A DNA stretch of 64,000 nt. It comes from Hippophae tibetana (lineage: Eukaryota; Streptophyta; Magnoliopsida; Rosales; Elaeagnaceae). Below, in pieces: positions 11,614 through 24,500 of this stretch (positions are counted from its first letter, which is position 1; each line of letters begins with the position of its first letter). Made by a program: the position numbers and the translations under genes. The notes under the pieces are model-generated. The model ran no database searches. It saw only the letters and a list, made by a program, of their open reading frames with translations, and was not told where the DNA came from. The DNA is taken from NCBI GenBank assembly GCA_037013495.1, contig CM072810.1:111941398-112005397 (forward strand). Direction: 5' to 3'.

Positions 11614-14600
11614 ATTGGTATCAGAGCGGGACGGTTAGGGATCGTTCTTAGTTGAGTTATCTTGAGTCGTGAGGAGTTTGGTACTCTGTAAGTTTATTAG
11701 TCAAGCTTGTTCAGTATAGTCGAAGTCTTACCGACACGATAGGTGATCTTCAAGTAGTTAGAGGAATCAAGAAGCTCAACAACAAAAACTATAACACATG
11801 GGTAACATGTATGGAGTCTTACCTACAAGGTCAAGACTTGTGGGAGGTTGTTAGTGGTGATGAAGTTACACAACCAACAGTGGAAGATGCAAACGGCATC
11901 TTACGGAAGTGGAAAATTAAAGCAGGCAAAGCGATGTTTGCTTTGAAGATCACAGTTGAAGAAGAAATGTTGGAGCACATTCGGGATGCAAAAACACCAA
12001 AGGAATCATAGAACACTCTTGTTATGATCTTTTCAAAGAAGAATGATACAAGATTGCAACTTCTGGAGAATGAGTTACTATCCATGGCGCAACACGACAT
12101 GACGATTTCCCAATTCTTTCATAAGGTAAAGTCGTTATGCCATGAAATTTCAGAGTTAGATCCAAAAGCTCCTATTGGGGAAACGAGGATAAAGAGAATA
12201 ATTATTCATGGTTTAAGACCCGAATATCGAGGGTTTGTTATCACTATACAAGGATGGTCGACACAACCAACTCTTGTTGAGTTTGAGAATTTATTGGCCG
12301 GTCAAGAAGCTATGGCTAAGAAAATGGGATGAGTCTCACTGAAGGGTGAAGAAGAAGCATTCTACACTAGCAAAAGCAAAGATACTTTCAAGCGGTACAA
12401 TGGAAATGGATATAAAAATGATGGCGACAAAGGAAAAATTCCTCAAGGAAAATGAGGCTTTCGTCTAGGGGGAGCTTGGAAGAACCACAATAACAATAGA
12501 AAATTTGACGATGAATGTTACAACTACTGGAAGATGGGTTACATGGCAAAAGATTTTTGGCTTAAGAAAAAGCATGTTGAAAGCAATACAGCTACTTCCA
12601 GTTCTAAGGAGCATAGTGAAGATGGTTGGGATGCCGAAGCATTATTCGCTACAGAGGAAGAAGAATTGGCTCTTACGGTGACAACATCAAAACAAATTGA
12701 CTACAAGAATGATTGGATCGTAGATTCAGGTTGCTCAAATCATATGACAGGTGATAAAGATAAGTTGGAAAACATGTCTGAGTACAAGGGAGGTCGTGTA
12801 GTGGTGACAAATGACAATTCAAGGTTACCGATAGCCCACATCGGTAAGACGATAGTTACGCCTAGATATAGTACTAACCAAGTACCACTTCAAGATGTTT
12901 ATCATGACCCAGGAATGAAGAAGAATTTGCTATTTGTGGCTTAATTAACATCATCATGCCATTATGTTTTTTTCGATCCCAGAGACATGAAGGTGTATCG
13001 TGATCTCAAAATCTCAGAAACACCGACAATGGAGGGGAAATGATTGGAATCAATCTACGTAATGTCAGCAGAATCTGCATATGTAGACAAGACAAGAAGA
13101 AATGAGACATCAAATCTATGGCATATGCAATTAGGTCACGTTAGCTATTCCAAGCTAAGTGTGATGGTGAAGAAATCAATGCTTAAAAGGCTTCCTTAAC
13201 TAGACGTGTTTACAGACACAGTGTGTGTAGGATGCCAATATGGTAAAGCTCACCAATTTCCATATGAGGAATCGAAGTTTAAAGTAAAAGAACCATTGGA
13301 GTTAGTTCACTCTGATGTATTCGGTCCTGTTAAGAAACCATCAATTGGTAGTATACGATATATGGTGACATTCATTGATGATTTCTCAAGGTATGTATGG
13401 GTTTTCTTTATGAAAGAAAAATCTGACATATTCTCAAAGTTTAAAGAGTTTAGAGAGTCAATTCAAGGAGAAGTTGGAAAGAAGATCTGTTGCTTGCGCA
13501 CAGACAACGGTGGAGAATATAGCTCAAGCGAGTTCTCTCAATACCTAAGGGAATGTATAATACATCATCAATGAACTTGTGCCAACACGCCACAACAAAA
13601 TGGTGTAGTAGAGAGAAAAAACTGACATCTTGTAGAAATTTTTCGAAGTATGCTACATGAAAAAAAATATACCTGGGAGATTTTGGGCTGAAGCGATGAG
13701 GACTGCAACCTTTGTGATCAACAAACTTCCTCAACCAAGGTTAGAATTTGTTTCACCCTTTGAGAAAACTATGGAACATGAAACCTACAGTTAGCTATTT
13801 TCGAGTATTTGGCTATGTGTTATGTATTTGTTCTTGATCATTTACGGAGCAAATTTGACAAGAAAGTTGTTAGACGTATCTTTATGGGATATGACAGCCA
13901 GAGAAATGGTGGAAATGTTGTGATCCAACGAGTGGAAGATGCTAAACTTCACGAGATGTGGTGTTCGATGAAGCATCTTCTTGGTGGTCATCAGAGAAGG
14001 AAGCATTGTCAGACTCAAGAGAATTTGGAGATAAGCTGCAACAAAAGATAGGGGAGCATACTATTCAATTCCAACCAAATTTAGATGAATCCATAGATCC
14101 AGACGATGATGGTGCCGAATAAAGAGTAACTCAGAATCCTTGGCAAACTGGCATATATCAACAACTAAATGAAGAAGGTGGGCCTAGTGAAATAGAAGAA
14201 TCAACTCCATAATCTCGACTTCGTAGGTCAACAAGAACACGAAGGCTAAATCCCAAATAAGCCAATGCAACCATAATTGAAGAAGCAATAGAACCTGAGA
14301 CGTTTGAAGAAGCATCACAAAGATCTGAGTGGATGACAATTATGAAAGAAAATATCGATACATTTCAGCAAAATCAAACTTGGGATCTGGTGCGAAAGCC
14401 AAGAGATGTGAAACCCATATCCTACAAGTGGGTTTACAAGATAAAACGCAGACCAGATGGGTCAATCAAGAGGTACAAGGCATGATTGGTAGCTTGTGGT
14501 TTCTCTCAACAGTATGGACTAGACTATGATGAAACGTTTAGTCGAGTGGTGAAACTTACAATTGTTCGAGTCCTACTTGCACTTGCAGCAATTAAAGATT

Positions 14601-15822
14601 GGAAGTTATGGCAGATGGATGTGAAGAATGCTTTTCTTCATGGAGAGCTGGATCGGGAGATCTACATGATCCAACAAATGGGTTTTGAGAGCCAATATAA
14701 TCATGAATGTGTGTGTAAGCTACGGAAAGCACTCTATGGATTGAAACAAGCACCCAGGGCATGGTATGGTAAGATTGCTGAATTTCTAACACAAAGTGGT
14801 TATTCAGTAACACCTACAGATTCCAGCTTATTTTTTAAAGCCAATGAAGGAAAGCTAGCTATTGTGCTAGTGTATGTGGATGACTTAATCATAACTGGTG
14901 ATAATGAGGAAAAAATTCTTCGAACAAAGGAGAATTTGTCGGTCTGTTTCTAGATGAAAGAACTTGGCTAGCTCAAGCACTTGCTTGGTTTAGAGGTTGA
15001 TCACACAGAAGAAAGAATATTTCTTTGTCAACAAAAATATTCCAAAGATTTGATAAAACGGTTCGGAATGCTTGAATGCAAACCAATTTCGACGCCGATG
15101 GAGCCAAATGCCAACATGTGTGCACATGAAGGAAAAGATTTGGAAGATGCGACAATGTATCGAAAATTGGTAGGCAGACTGATCTACTTAACCTTAACTC
15201 GACCTGACATTTCTTATGTAGTTAATGTAATGAGTCGGTACATGCAAAATCCAAATAAGCCACATTTGGAAGCAGTTCGACAAATATTGAGATATGTGAA
15301 GAGTACAATTGACTATGGTCTTTTGTACAAGAAAGGTGGAGACAACAAGTTAGTTGGTTACTGCGATGCAAACAATACAGGAGATCAACAACTGGGTATA
15401 TGTTTAAGCTGGGTTCTGGAACAATTTCTTGGTGTAGCAAGAGACAACCAACGGTATCATTATCAACCACTGAAGCTGAGTATTGAGCAACGACAATGGC
15501 AGCTCAAGAGTGTACATGGTTGATACAGCTAATGAATAATCTACATCAACCAGTAGATTATGCAGTACCGTTGTACTATGACAATCAATCGGCAATTCGT
15601 TTGGTAGAAAATTCGGTCTTTCATTCAAGAACTAAGCATATTGAAGTACATTATCACTTTATCATAGAAAAAGTTCTGCAAGAAGAAATTGAAATGAGGC
15701 AAATCAATACAGATGATCAATTTGCAGACTTGTTCACAAAAAGCTTAAGCGTTGGCAAGTTTCAAATGTTTCACCGTCAGCTTGACACAATAAAAATAGT
15801 GAGAGTTGGTATTGAGGGTTTG

Positions 15823-16361
15823 TGTTGAAAATCAACACCAACATAATAATTAAAGATGTAGAGAAATAAATGAAGTGGTTGAAAGAAGTAGAGAAATAAA
15901 TGAAGTGGTTGAAAGAAGTAGAGAAATAAATGAAGTGGTTGAAAGAAGTAGAGAAATAAATAAAGTGGTTGAAGAAAGTAGAGAAATAAATGAAGTAGTT
16001 GTAGGAAGTAGAGAAATAAATGAAGTAGTTGAAGGTTGTAGAAAAGAGAAGTGTGTAGATAATATTTGTGTGGCTATGATTATTTCTTAGTTTTATATTT
16101 GTACGGTATAGATTACATAGTAAGGACTATAAATAGCCTGCCTTGCATTTGGTTTAATCATTTCATAAAAAAAAAAATAAGTCTTTATATTCTTAGATTG
16201 AGTGTGAGTTGAGAATTTTCTCTTTAAGTGTTTGTATTTCTATTCAATTTGTGAGTTGCCTTTGAAAGGTGTTATAGTAGATATAATACAAATAATTTGT
16301 TTACTTATTTGGATATAATATTAGTAAATTTAGAGTTATTTATTCTAAATTTTACTCAACA
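15823..16361 (+). repeat. 3' LTR of the first copia element
   Basis: 539 bp. Same structure as the 5' LTR but with about six of the 30-bp units (15858-16036). One extra unit accounts for nearly all of the 28-bp length difference. The last bases before it (GGTATTGAGGG) stand in the place of a polypurine tract. Confidence 0.95.
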
Positions 16362-16400
16362 CTTTGTACTAAGGAAGAATATGGGATCTTCGAGAATATT

Positions 16401-18299
16401 ATGTTTAAAAGCACTGTTTCTCTTCCCTGTTTCTAGTTTTTGTTTTGTTTCATCCTCCAGCCGCCTCCCTCTTTGGTTTATATATATATATAATATTAAA
16501 AAACAAAAACAAAGGCAGTAAGAAGGGTTAATACATACAGTTACTAACACTTATATATATATATATTTATCCTTTTATTTATATAAATTTTAATTTTAAT
16601 TTGAGTCTTACACAATATGTTTCTAAAATTTTAGATCTTCATTTTTTTGAATCTGTAATAAAATTTATATAATAATAATAATAAAATTTAAAATAAATAA
16701 TAAATAAATAAAATTAGACTAAAATTAAAGTTAAGAAGTAATAAATTATGTTAAATTAGTCATTAAACACCTCAAACTTAAAACTTTGTTTGTCCTCAAA
16801 CAAAAAGGAAATAAAATAAAAAACAACAATAGATAATATCAACTAGACCCCATAGAAAAATACCATCACTTACCAAGTTATGATTTAAATTTAGATTTCA
16901 TCACTAATAACTTACTCTTTTGACATCGAAGATAGCAGGAAAATCAATAAAAAATTTAGGAATTTGTTACGTAAGAGTTAAACATTTACTTTAACTTAAA
17001 GCTAAGTCCTTAAGTGTGTGTGTGAAATAGTCAATTTAACTTCAAACCACCAACGAATTCAGATAAAAATAGAACAACTGAAATCAAAAATATTCTTTCA
17101 AAACTTAACTCAATAAGTCCAATTTTTAGAAATCCTCTCCACTAATGTAATTAAATACCAAAATCATATATCAAAAGGTCTTTAATTATGGTTGTAATGA
17201 CATGTACAAGGTGAGGGCTAAAGTGAGGGCTAAGAAATAAATGGATATGAAAAATCAAAGCAAATTGTGAAAATACTTGGTAGAAAAAAACAATAAAAAA
17301 AATATCTGCAAGATTCACACAATAGCTCTTTCTCAACAATAAATTCATATTGATGACAATATTGTTACTATACTTAATAAGCGGAGTGCTCTTTTTTTCC
17401 TTTTTTTCTTTTTGCTTTTTTTCGAACCACTTTTACATTTTTTGATTTTTTCATTTCACTTTTTTCCTTTCATACTTCAATAAAATAGAGCAAATATAAT
17501 GTGGATTATTTAATTTGAACTAATTTTCTCTTTAAATAAAAATTTTCACCAAAGCATTTTCTCAAAATTTAAAGTAAATTTATAGTTTTTTAATCTTAGA
17601 ATGAGAATGGTTTATGTAGTTAAAAAAACAAATAAAGCTTATGTAAAATAAAGCTTAATGGGGTTGATTATGGGAATACACCATGTAATGATGACGTGAT
17701 AATTAGGACGGCTAAGAAAGCTTTTTTGATTGTGATAAAAAAAATTCTTAGATCTTTTCTCTAATGTTTGATATCAACTAGGATTTTGCCTCAAGGATCC
17801 ATCAATGAATTCTAGAACAAAGCAATATTGAACTTTTTTTATCTAATTAATTCAACTTCTTCTCTTCATAGGAAAAATAAAGTAGAGAAGAAATTTATTA
17901 CGTGCTCAATCATTTTCAAGGACAAAGATTTAAATTAAAGTACCTACAAAACTCTGCCTAACATAATAGCAATTTTTGAAAAAAAAAGTCTCAAAATCAT
18001 CATCAATTACAAATTTCAGAGTCATAGCAAATTCAATCATACTCAAATACATGCTTGATAAGAGAATCCAACAAGACTATAGGAGTTGATGCCTCCAAAC
18101 CTAAACTATACAATTTTCTCATTGTAATTCAAAAGTGAGACAGATTGAAGAAATGAAAGGAACTTTTCTGGTTTTATGGTGGATTTGTGTTAGTTTCTAA
18201 TTTCATACTTTTTATTCTTGCAAAATAAACTAGCATCAAAATCCAAATTATTCAAATAGTAATAAAAATAAAATAAAATAACAAAAGAAAGTTTTATGG
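16401..18299. other. AT-rich non-coding region
   Basis: No gene supported. The stretch from about 16750, including TTTGTCCTCAAACAAA at about 16788-16804, resembles non-coding 3' parts of plant Ty3/gypsy elements. It may belong to the gypsy fragment that follows, but I could not define an LTR. Confidence 0.4.
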
Positions 18300-19318
18300 G
18301 TTGCCTTCAATAAGTACTTATTTTATAGTCTACAACCAAACTTTTCAATCTTTATGAATTAGGATTTCGAATAGGAATACATGCACAATTCTTCTCCATT
18401 TATTCTCCATAATAGTGCCTTATCCTTCAAGTCTATTGCTCCAAAAGTGAAAATTTTGTCAATTGTATAAGGGCATGTCCATCTTGATCTTAACTTATCG
18501 GGAAGAGTTTTAGTTATGAATTGAAGAGCAAAACATGTTGTCATAGAGCAAAACTTGTTGTCCTAGACCAAACTTACACCTAAGAATTTGTTTGTCATTT
18601 CACTTCTTTGTTTATTCTTTGTAGATCTTTGCATTTTCATAAGCATCATTCCATAATTCATCCATCTCATTCAATTGAAGAAGTCATTTTTCCCATGTTG
18701 CCTTCAAATCAAAATTAAACTTCTTTACAGTTCAATAAACTTTATGCTCTAACTCAACAAGGATATGACATATTTTTCCAAACACTAATCGATAGGGAGA
18801 CATACCTATAGGTGTTTTAAAAGTTGTACGGTATGCCCACAAAGCATCGTGAAGCTTCTTTTCCCAACCATTTCTATTGATGTTGACCCTTTTCTCAAGG
18901 ATATTCTTAATGTTGTTATTTGAAATTTTAGCTTGGCTATTAGTTTAAGGGTAGTAGACAAGTACTATCTTATGCTTCACACCATATTTAGAGAGAAGAT
19001 TGTCGAACAACTTGTTGCAAAAGTGGGTCCTTTCATCACTAATAATAGCTCGTAGTGTCAAATCTTGTAAATATGTTCTTATGCAAAAATTTGAGCACTA
19101 CATTTGCATCAATTGTTGTTGTAGCAATTGTCTCTACCCTCTTTGACACACAATCAACTGCTAACAAGATATAAATAAAACCAAAAAAAGGAGGAAAAGA
19201 ACCCATAAAATTAATTCCCCAAACATGAAATAACTCAACCTTGAAGATATTTTTCGATAGTAGCTCCTGATGTCGTGAAATATTTTTCATACGTTGGCAC
19301 CAATCACAAGTTTGGGAA
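18300..19318 (-). mobile_element. Ty3/gypsy fragment, integrase region, heavily decayed
   Basis: On the minus strand, about 19310-19040 reads as a gypsy integrase core: ISRHQELLSKNIF, then FHVWGINFMGSFPPFFG and AVDCVSKRVETIA. Weaker integrase and chromodomain-side similarity continues to about 18360 (LRSRWTCPYTIDKIF, a match to the usual LKSRWSGPF segment). No LTRs, gag or reverse transcriptase are visible, so this is a truncated fossil with many breaks and old by eye. Confidence 0.8.
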
Positions 19319-19319
19319 C

Positions 19320-19700
19320 TAAATCGTAAGATTTAAAAAGTTAGAAATCTATGTGTAAAACTTTAAAAGTTTGAGGACTTAATTGTATATTTTAAAATTT
19401 TGAGGACCTAATTGTACGTTTAAAAAGTTTGGACATCAATAGTACACTTTAGCTTTATAAATATTTTTATTTTTTTTATAATTATTTTTTCAAAAATATA
19501 TACATAGATCTCTAAACTTTTTAAGTCTTACAATTTAATGCCTAAAATTTTTAAATTATATATATGTCTTAATTTAGCTATTAAAATATATATTTACATA
19601 TAAATTAAAATTTTAAGATCTTTGTGTAAAATTTTAAAAATTTTAAGATTAAATCGTATATTTTAAAAGTTTAAGATGTATGAATTTAATTAAAATTTAG
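19320..19700. repeat. Degenerate AGGACCTAATTGTA-type repeats
   Basis: Several imperfect copies of a 35-40 bp theme (AATTGTATATTTTAAAATTT, GAGGACCTAATTGTACG), with some copies inverted near 19505-19560. The stretch directly abuts the gypsy fragment. It is non-coding; its origin is unclear. Confidence 0.5.
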
Positions 19701-21265
19701 AGACTAACAATGCATTTTAACCTTATAAATATTTTTTAAAAATATAAATGAACTAACACAGATCAACTTATTTAAAATAAATTTAAGTTAACTTATCATA
19801 CATTAAATTTTACTACGGTGCATTTCACTTAGGTTTAATTTTAAAAATATAATAAACTGAAAATGTTATATGCCGAAAATAAAATTAAGATAATGAAAGG
19901 ATGCTTTTGTGGGCCGTTTGAAATCTTTAATTTCATTCTAAAAGTTAATTAAAAAAAATAATCAAAAAGACGTTGGTTATCAATTCCATCCCTACCTAAA
20001 AATCTCATTGTACATGTCATTGCATGTCTATTAACTTTAAAAGTGCAATTGTTTGGCCATAAAAATATCTTAAACATCAAACCTTGGATTAGATAATGTA
20101 ATTTATGATGGAAAATGAAAATGAACTAATACTTGTATGTTGTGATTTTCGTTCAGTTTTGTGCTCTTAATACTGTTTATCGTCCAATAATTATTAAATA
20201 AAAGTAATATCATATAGGTTGATAAAAGAAGACTATGGTAAAAGCATAAAATATTAGAAAATGACTTATACTTTATTTAATTTAATACATATGAGATATT
20301 ATAATAAATTCATGTTAAAAGTTATTTCAACAATTATTTCATTATTTTATATCTTAGTTTTATATTTAATTTAATGTTTACATATATTTTAATGTTCATA
20401 ACACTCAATTAATATAAATTAATTTAATGTATTTATCAAATAATACGTCAATATTGTACTTCATATTAAAAAAATACTTAAATTACTTTATGAAAAATGA
20501 TTTTTCTCTTCACATAATTATTTTAACATTTCAGTTATCAGACCCTCAGGTACCATTTGATACATAGAATAATTTAATGCATATAACATTAATCATGTTA
20601 AAATAATTATAAAACTAGATGCTAAAAAGAAAACAATTACTTTTTAACACTTGGATCATACAAATTTATAAATAAATAAAGGAAAACATTTTCTAAACAT
20701 CATACAATTGACAAATCAATTTATATTTTCAACGAATCCTTATTTTCTTAATGACATCAAGCATTAAATCCAAAATAATCTTAGCCTTGTATGGTACTTT
20801 TGCCTTTTTAGCATTAACAAGGTAAGCCTAGCAGCTCAACATTTTTTTTTAGCAACAACATCTAATGAAGTTGTACACCATCTAATAATCCCAATTTTTC
20901 CAACTCTCCTCCTACTCGACCTAAATGGCCTCCTCATCGACGTTGAGGTCTACTCTTTGTAATAATGTGACTCCAAATCACTTATATTAATGTGTTTGTT
21001 AGGTATTTATATTTATATTAATTGCTAGCTTCTATGTACTTAATGACTTATCCCCTCTTTTTTTCTTTGCTCATATCTGGCATGTAGTTTCTTCAATTTC
21101 ACCGTATAAGGATCTAAAGAACTTGTTCAAAATAATAATAATAATTAATAAGCAAAAACATTTAGACCTACTCATAATTCAGAAATAAGCAAACCTTATA
21201 TCTAGATATACACTGATTATTTATAAGCCAATCAAACCAAGAAACTATGAATATTAAGAAAGATA

Positions 21266-21297
<32 letters not shown>

Positions 21298-21331
21298 TAC
21301 ATCGACTAGAGAAATAGTATCAAGTATTGAT
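19701..21331. other. AT-rich intergenic region
   Basis: No gene, RNA gene or element end could be supported. A GA microsatellite lies at its right end. Confidence 0.55.
21266..21292. repeat. (GA)n microsatellite
   Basis: About 13 GA units, just beyond the stop codon of the ferredoxin remnant (which reads on the minus strand). Confidence 0.95.
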
Positions 21332-21377
21332 TTAAGCAGTAAGCTCATTCTCCTTATATGAGTCTCAATAACAACAA

Positions 21378-21584
21378 TCAAATTATTCTGAGTTTATTTC
21401 TGTAATTTCTGTTCTCTTCTTTTCTATACAAAAACTACTTCTATGTATACTAATGAAAAAGAATATAAACTCTAACCCTAACAGCTGTTTTACTTCCCTA
21501 ATTTCTGATTCACTAACCACATTGTTTGCCATTTCCTAACTCCATTAACTTTGTTGTTTGCCACTTTCACTGCACACGCCAACA
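21378..21584 (-). repeat. 3' LTR of the second copia element
   Basis: 207 bp, beginning TGTTGGCGTGTGCAG on the minus strand. The last bases (expected CA) are missing where it joins the ferredoxin 3' part. Confidence 0.93.
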
Positions 21585-24500
21585 CTCCTCCTCAAGTTGG
21601 TACATATATGTCTCTTATGCTCAACTTGTTAAGTGTGTTGTAAAAGTTCCTTGCAGACACAGATTTTGTGAGTATATCAGCCAATTGATCTTCTGATTTA
21701 ACAAATGGAAGCTTAATAATCTTTTCTTCAAGATTCTGTTTGATGAAGTTCCGATCCACTTCAACGTGCTTCGTGCGATCATGTTGAACTGGATTGTGAG
21801 AGATGGCAATGGCTGCTTTGTTATCACAAAATAAATTCATTTCAAAGTTAGGAGCAAGACCAATCTCAGTTAGAAGTTTTTTCAACCAAAGAAGCTCACA
21901 TATTCCCTTGACCATTCCTCGAAATTCAGCTTCAGCACTGGATAAGTCAACTACCTTTTGCTTCTTGCTCCTCCATGTAACAAGATTGCCCCCCACAAAA
22001 GTAAAGTACCCAGCAGTAGATTTCCTATCCTTCATATTCCCTGCCCAGTCTGAATCTGTATATCCAAGGACTTCCAATTGACCATTCTTTGAGAACATAA
22101 GTCCTTTGCTAGGGGAGGATTTTAAGTAACGAAGTATTCGCATGACCGCATCCATATGGTCTTCACTTGGGCAGTGCATGAACTGACTCACGACACTCAC
22201 AACATAAGCAATATCAGGTCGAGTATGAGATAAATATATGAGTTTACCTACTAACCGTTGATATCTCTGTTTATCTGCTGGTACTTGGTCCACATATTCT
22301 CCGAGTTTATGATTTTGAACCATTGGAATATCGACAGGTTTACAATCTAGTAGTCCTGCCTCTGCCAGTAGGTCCAGAGTATATTTCCTTTGGGAAAGAC
22401 ATATGCCTTGTTTTGATCTTTTTACCTCAATACCTAAGAAGTACTTGAGCCCTCCCAAATTCTTCATTTCAAACTCATTTGACAGTTGTTCTTGAAGCTT
22501 AGAGATTTCTTCTTTATCATCCCCTGTAATGATCATGTCGTCTACATAGACTATAAGGGTTGTTATCTTCCCTAATCGATGTTTTAGGAAAAGAGTATGA
22601 TCCGAGTTGCTTTGTTGGAACCCATATTTCTTCATTGTTGAACTCAACCTACCAAACCATGCTCGAGGTGATTGTTTTAGTCCATACAATGCTCGTTGTA
22701 ATCTACATGCAGTTTCTTTTCCTGATGTAACAGTATATCATGGTGGGATATCCATGTAAATCTCTTCTTCAAGATCACCATGAAGGAAGGCATTTTTTAC
22801 GTCAAGTTGGTGCAATGGCCAATCTAAATTTGCCGTAAGAGATAACAAGACTCTAACGGTTTTTAGTTTAGCCACAGGTGAGAAGGTTTCTTGATAATCT
22901 ATCCCGTGTTTCTGTGTATATCCTTTTGCTACAAGTCTCGCCTTGTATTGATCAACTAACCCATCTGCTTTATACTTAATGGAGAAAATCCACTTGCATC
23001 CTACCATCTTCTTCCCTTGAGGCAACTCGCTTAACACCCATGTGTTATTCTTCTGCAATGCCTCAAATTCCTCTTTTATAGCTTGAGCCCATTTTGGATC
23101 AGATAAGGCTTCTTCAATGCTACTTGGAATTTGACACGAGGAGAGTGTTTGTGTAAATTCCCTGATAGGTTCTAATAACCTTTGAGTAGATACATAATTT
23201 GCTATTGGATACTTGGATTGTCGTTCTTCTCTTTCTGGGGAGTATCGATTTGGAGGTTTGCCTCGATTGTGTCTGAAAGGTAAAACATAACGAACAGATG
23301 TATCTATAACATTAGTTTGTAACGGTGTGATAGGATAGCTTACCTCAGGAGTATTCTCAGCAAGAGGATCATTGGGTACTAGGGAGTGGAGGGGTACATC
23401 AACCACTTCATCTTCTGAAGATTCAATTACTACTTCAGCTTCAGTTCTTGGAAGTTCAAGCTCGGGTCTAGATACTGGCTCCTCCATATGATTGGCATGA
23501 TCCGAGTATGTTGGACTAGTGTCTAATATTTCAACATCAAGCCAATTTCGTTCTTCACCATAACTCTCCTCCTGAAGAGTGGAATTGGATACCGGTGATG
23601 GGAAAAAACATTATGATTCGAGGAAAGTGACATCCATGGTAATATAGGTTCTTTTAGTAATTGGATCATAGCATCGATAACCCTTTTTTTACCCCATACC
23701 CCAAGAACACACAGCGGACAGCACATGGATCCAACTTAGTTCGTTGATTTTTATGGAGGTGGACAAAAGCAACACATCCAAAAATTCGGGGCGAAAGCAT
23801 CAAAATAGTAGGCAAGGGAAGATGATCAGATAACACCTTTAATGGAGTCTGAAATTGTAAGGTTTTTGTGGGCATACAATTCAGTAGATACACCGCTGTA
23901 GTAATAGCATCACTCCAGTATTTATTAGGCATATGTGCACCGATTAGTAAGGCCCGAGCCGTTTCTAAAATATGCTGATTCTTCCTCTCCACATTCCCAT
24001 TCTGTTGTGGGGTTTGTGAACATGAGGTTTCATGGAGAATACCATGGTTGTCCAAGTATGTCCGAAATTGTTGATTAATATACTCCCCTCCATTATCAGA
24101 CCTAAGTATCTTAATTTTTTCAAAAAATTGTGTCTGAACCATGGTGTGAAACAAGTGAAATGTAGCAAATACTTCATCTTTATGTTTGAGAAGGTAAAGC
24201 CATGTCATTCGTGTACAATCATCAACAAAAATAACAAACCAACGATGACCCGATGACGTAATGACCGGGGAAGGTCCCCAAACATCAGAATGTACTAAAG
24301 CAAAAGGAGTCACACTTTTGTTCATGCTCATAGGATAAGACGCCCTATGACTTTTTGCTAGGATACAAGTATCACATTTGAAATCTGAATGTGTGATATT
24401 TGAAAATAAACTGGGGAATAGGTGCTTTAAATACCTGAATGATGGATGCCCAAATCTACGATGACATAGCCAAATCTGTCGTTCCTTGTTACCAACAATA

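Larger units (their letters stand above)
11103..16361 (+). mobile_element. Ty1/copia LTR retrotransposon, full length but broken
   Basis: LTRs at 11103-11613 and 15823-16361 both begin TGTTGAAAATCAACACC and end TTTTACTCAACA. The primer-binding site TGGTATCAGAGC (initiator Met tRNA type) lies at 11616-11627. Host target duplication is CTTTG at 11098-11102 and 16362-16366. Part order is copia: gag (about 11760-12340), zinc-knuckle region (about 12510), protease with [10 protein letters not shown] (about 12720), integrase (about 13080-13700), reverse transcriptase with [12 protein letters not shown] and YVDDLI (about 14280-15000), and RNase H (about 15300-15800). Wording resembles the TNT1-94 group. 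The frame is disrupted at roughly ten places, so it is a fossil. Outside their tandem repeats the LTRs differ at about 18 of 330 sites by my count, suggesting an age of the order of 2 million years under a commonly used plant clock. Confidence 0.95.
9718..16400 (+). pseudogene. MLO-like seven-transmembrane protein gene, 5' fragment, interrupted by a copia element
   Basis: Exon 1 (9718-9845) starts at an ATG and encodes RSLAETPTYSVASVITVM and a hydrophobic run, like the first membrane helix of MLO proteins. Exon 2 (10020-10077) encodes LKQTRRKALFASQDKIKE, the conserved first-loop motif. Its first codon is TGA where MLO proteins have Trp (GKWLK). Exon 3 (from 10965) continues in phase as ELMQLG, then small deletions break the frame. 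A copia element sits in exon 3 with duplicated CTTTG on each side; after it TGTACTAAGGAAGAATATGG resumes MLO-like CTKEEY coding to about 16400. No later exons are seen. MLO proteins are plasma-membrane proteins that modulate powdery mildew susceptibility and other processes; this copy is dead. Confidence 0.8.

Noticed and set aside
15858-16036. CRISPR-like regular repeats
   Set aside because: The 30-bp units are contiguous without spacers and lie inside a plant LTR.
16750-18300. LTR of the gypsy fragment
   Set aside because: Wording resembles gypsy 3' regions, but no paired LTR, polypurine tract or target duplication could be found.
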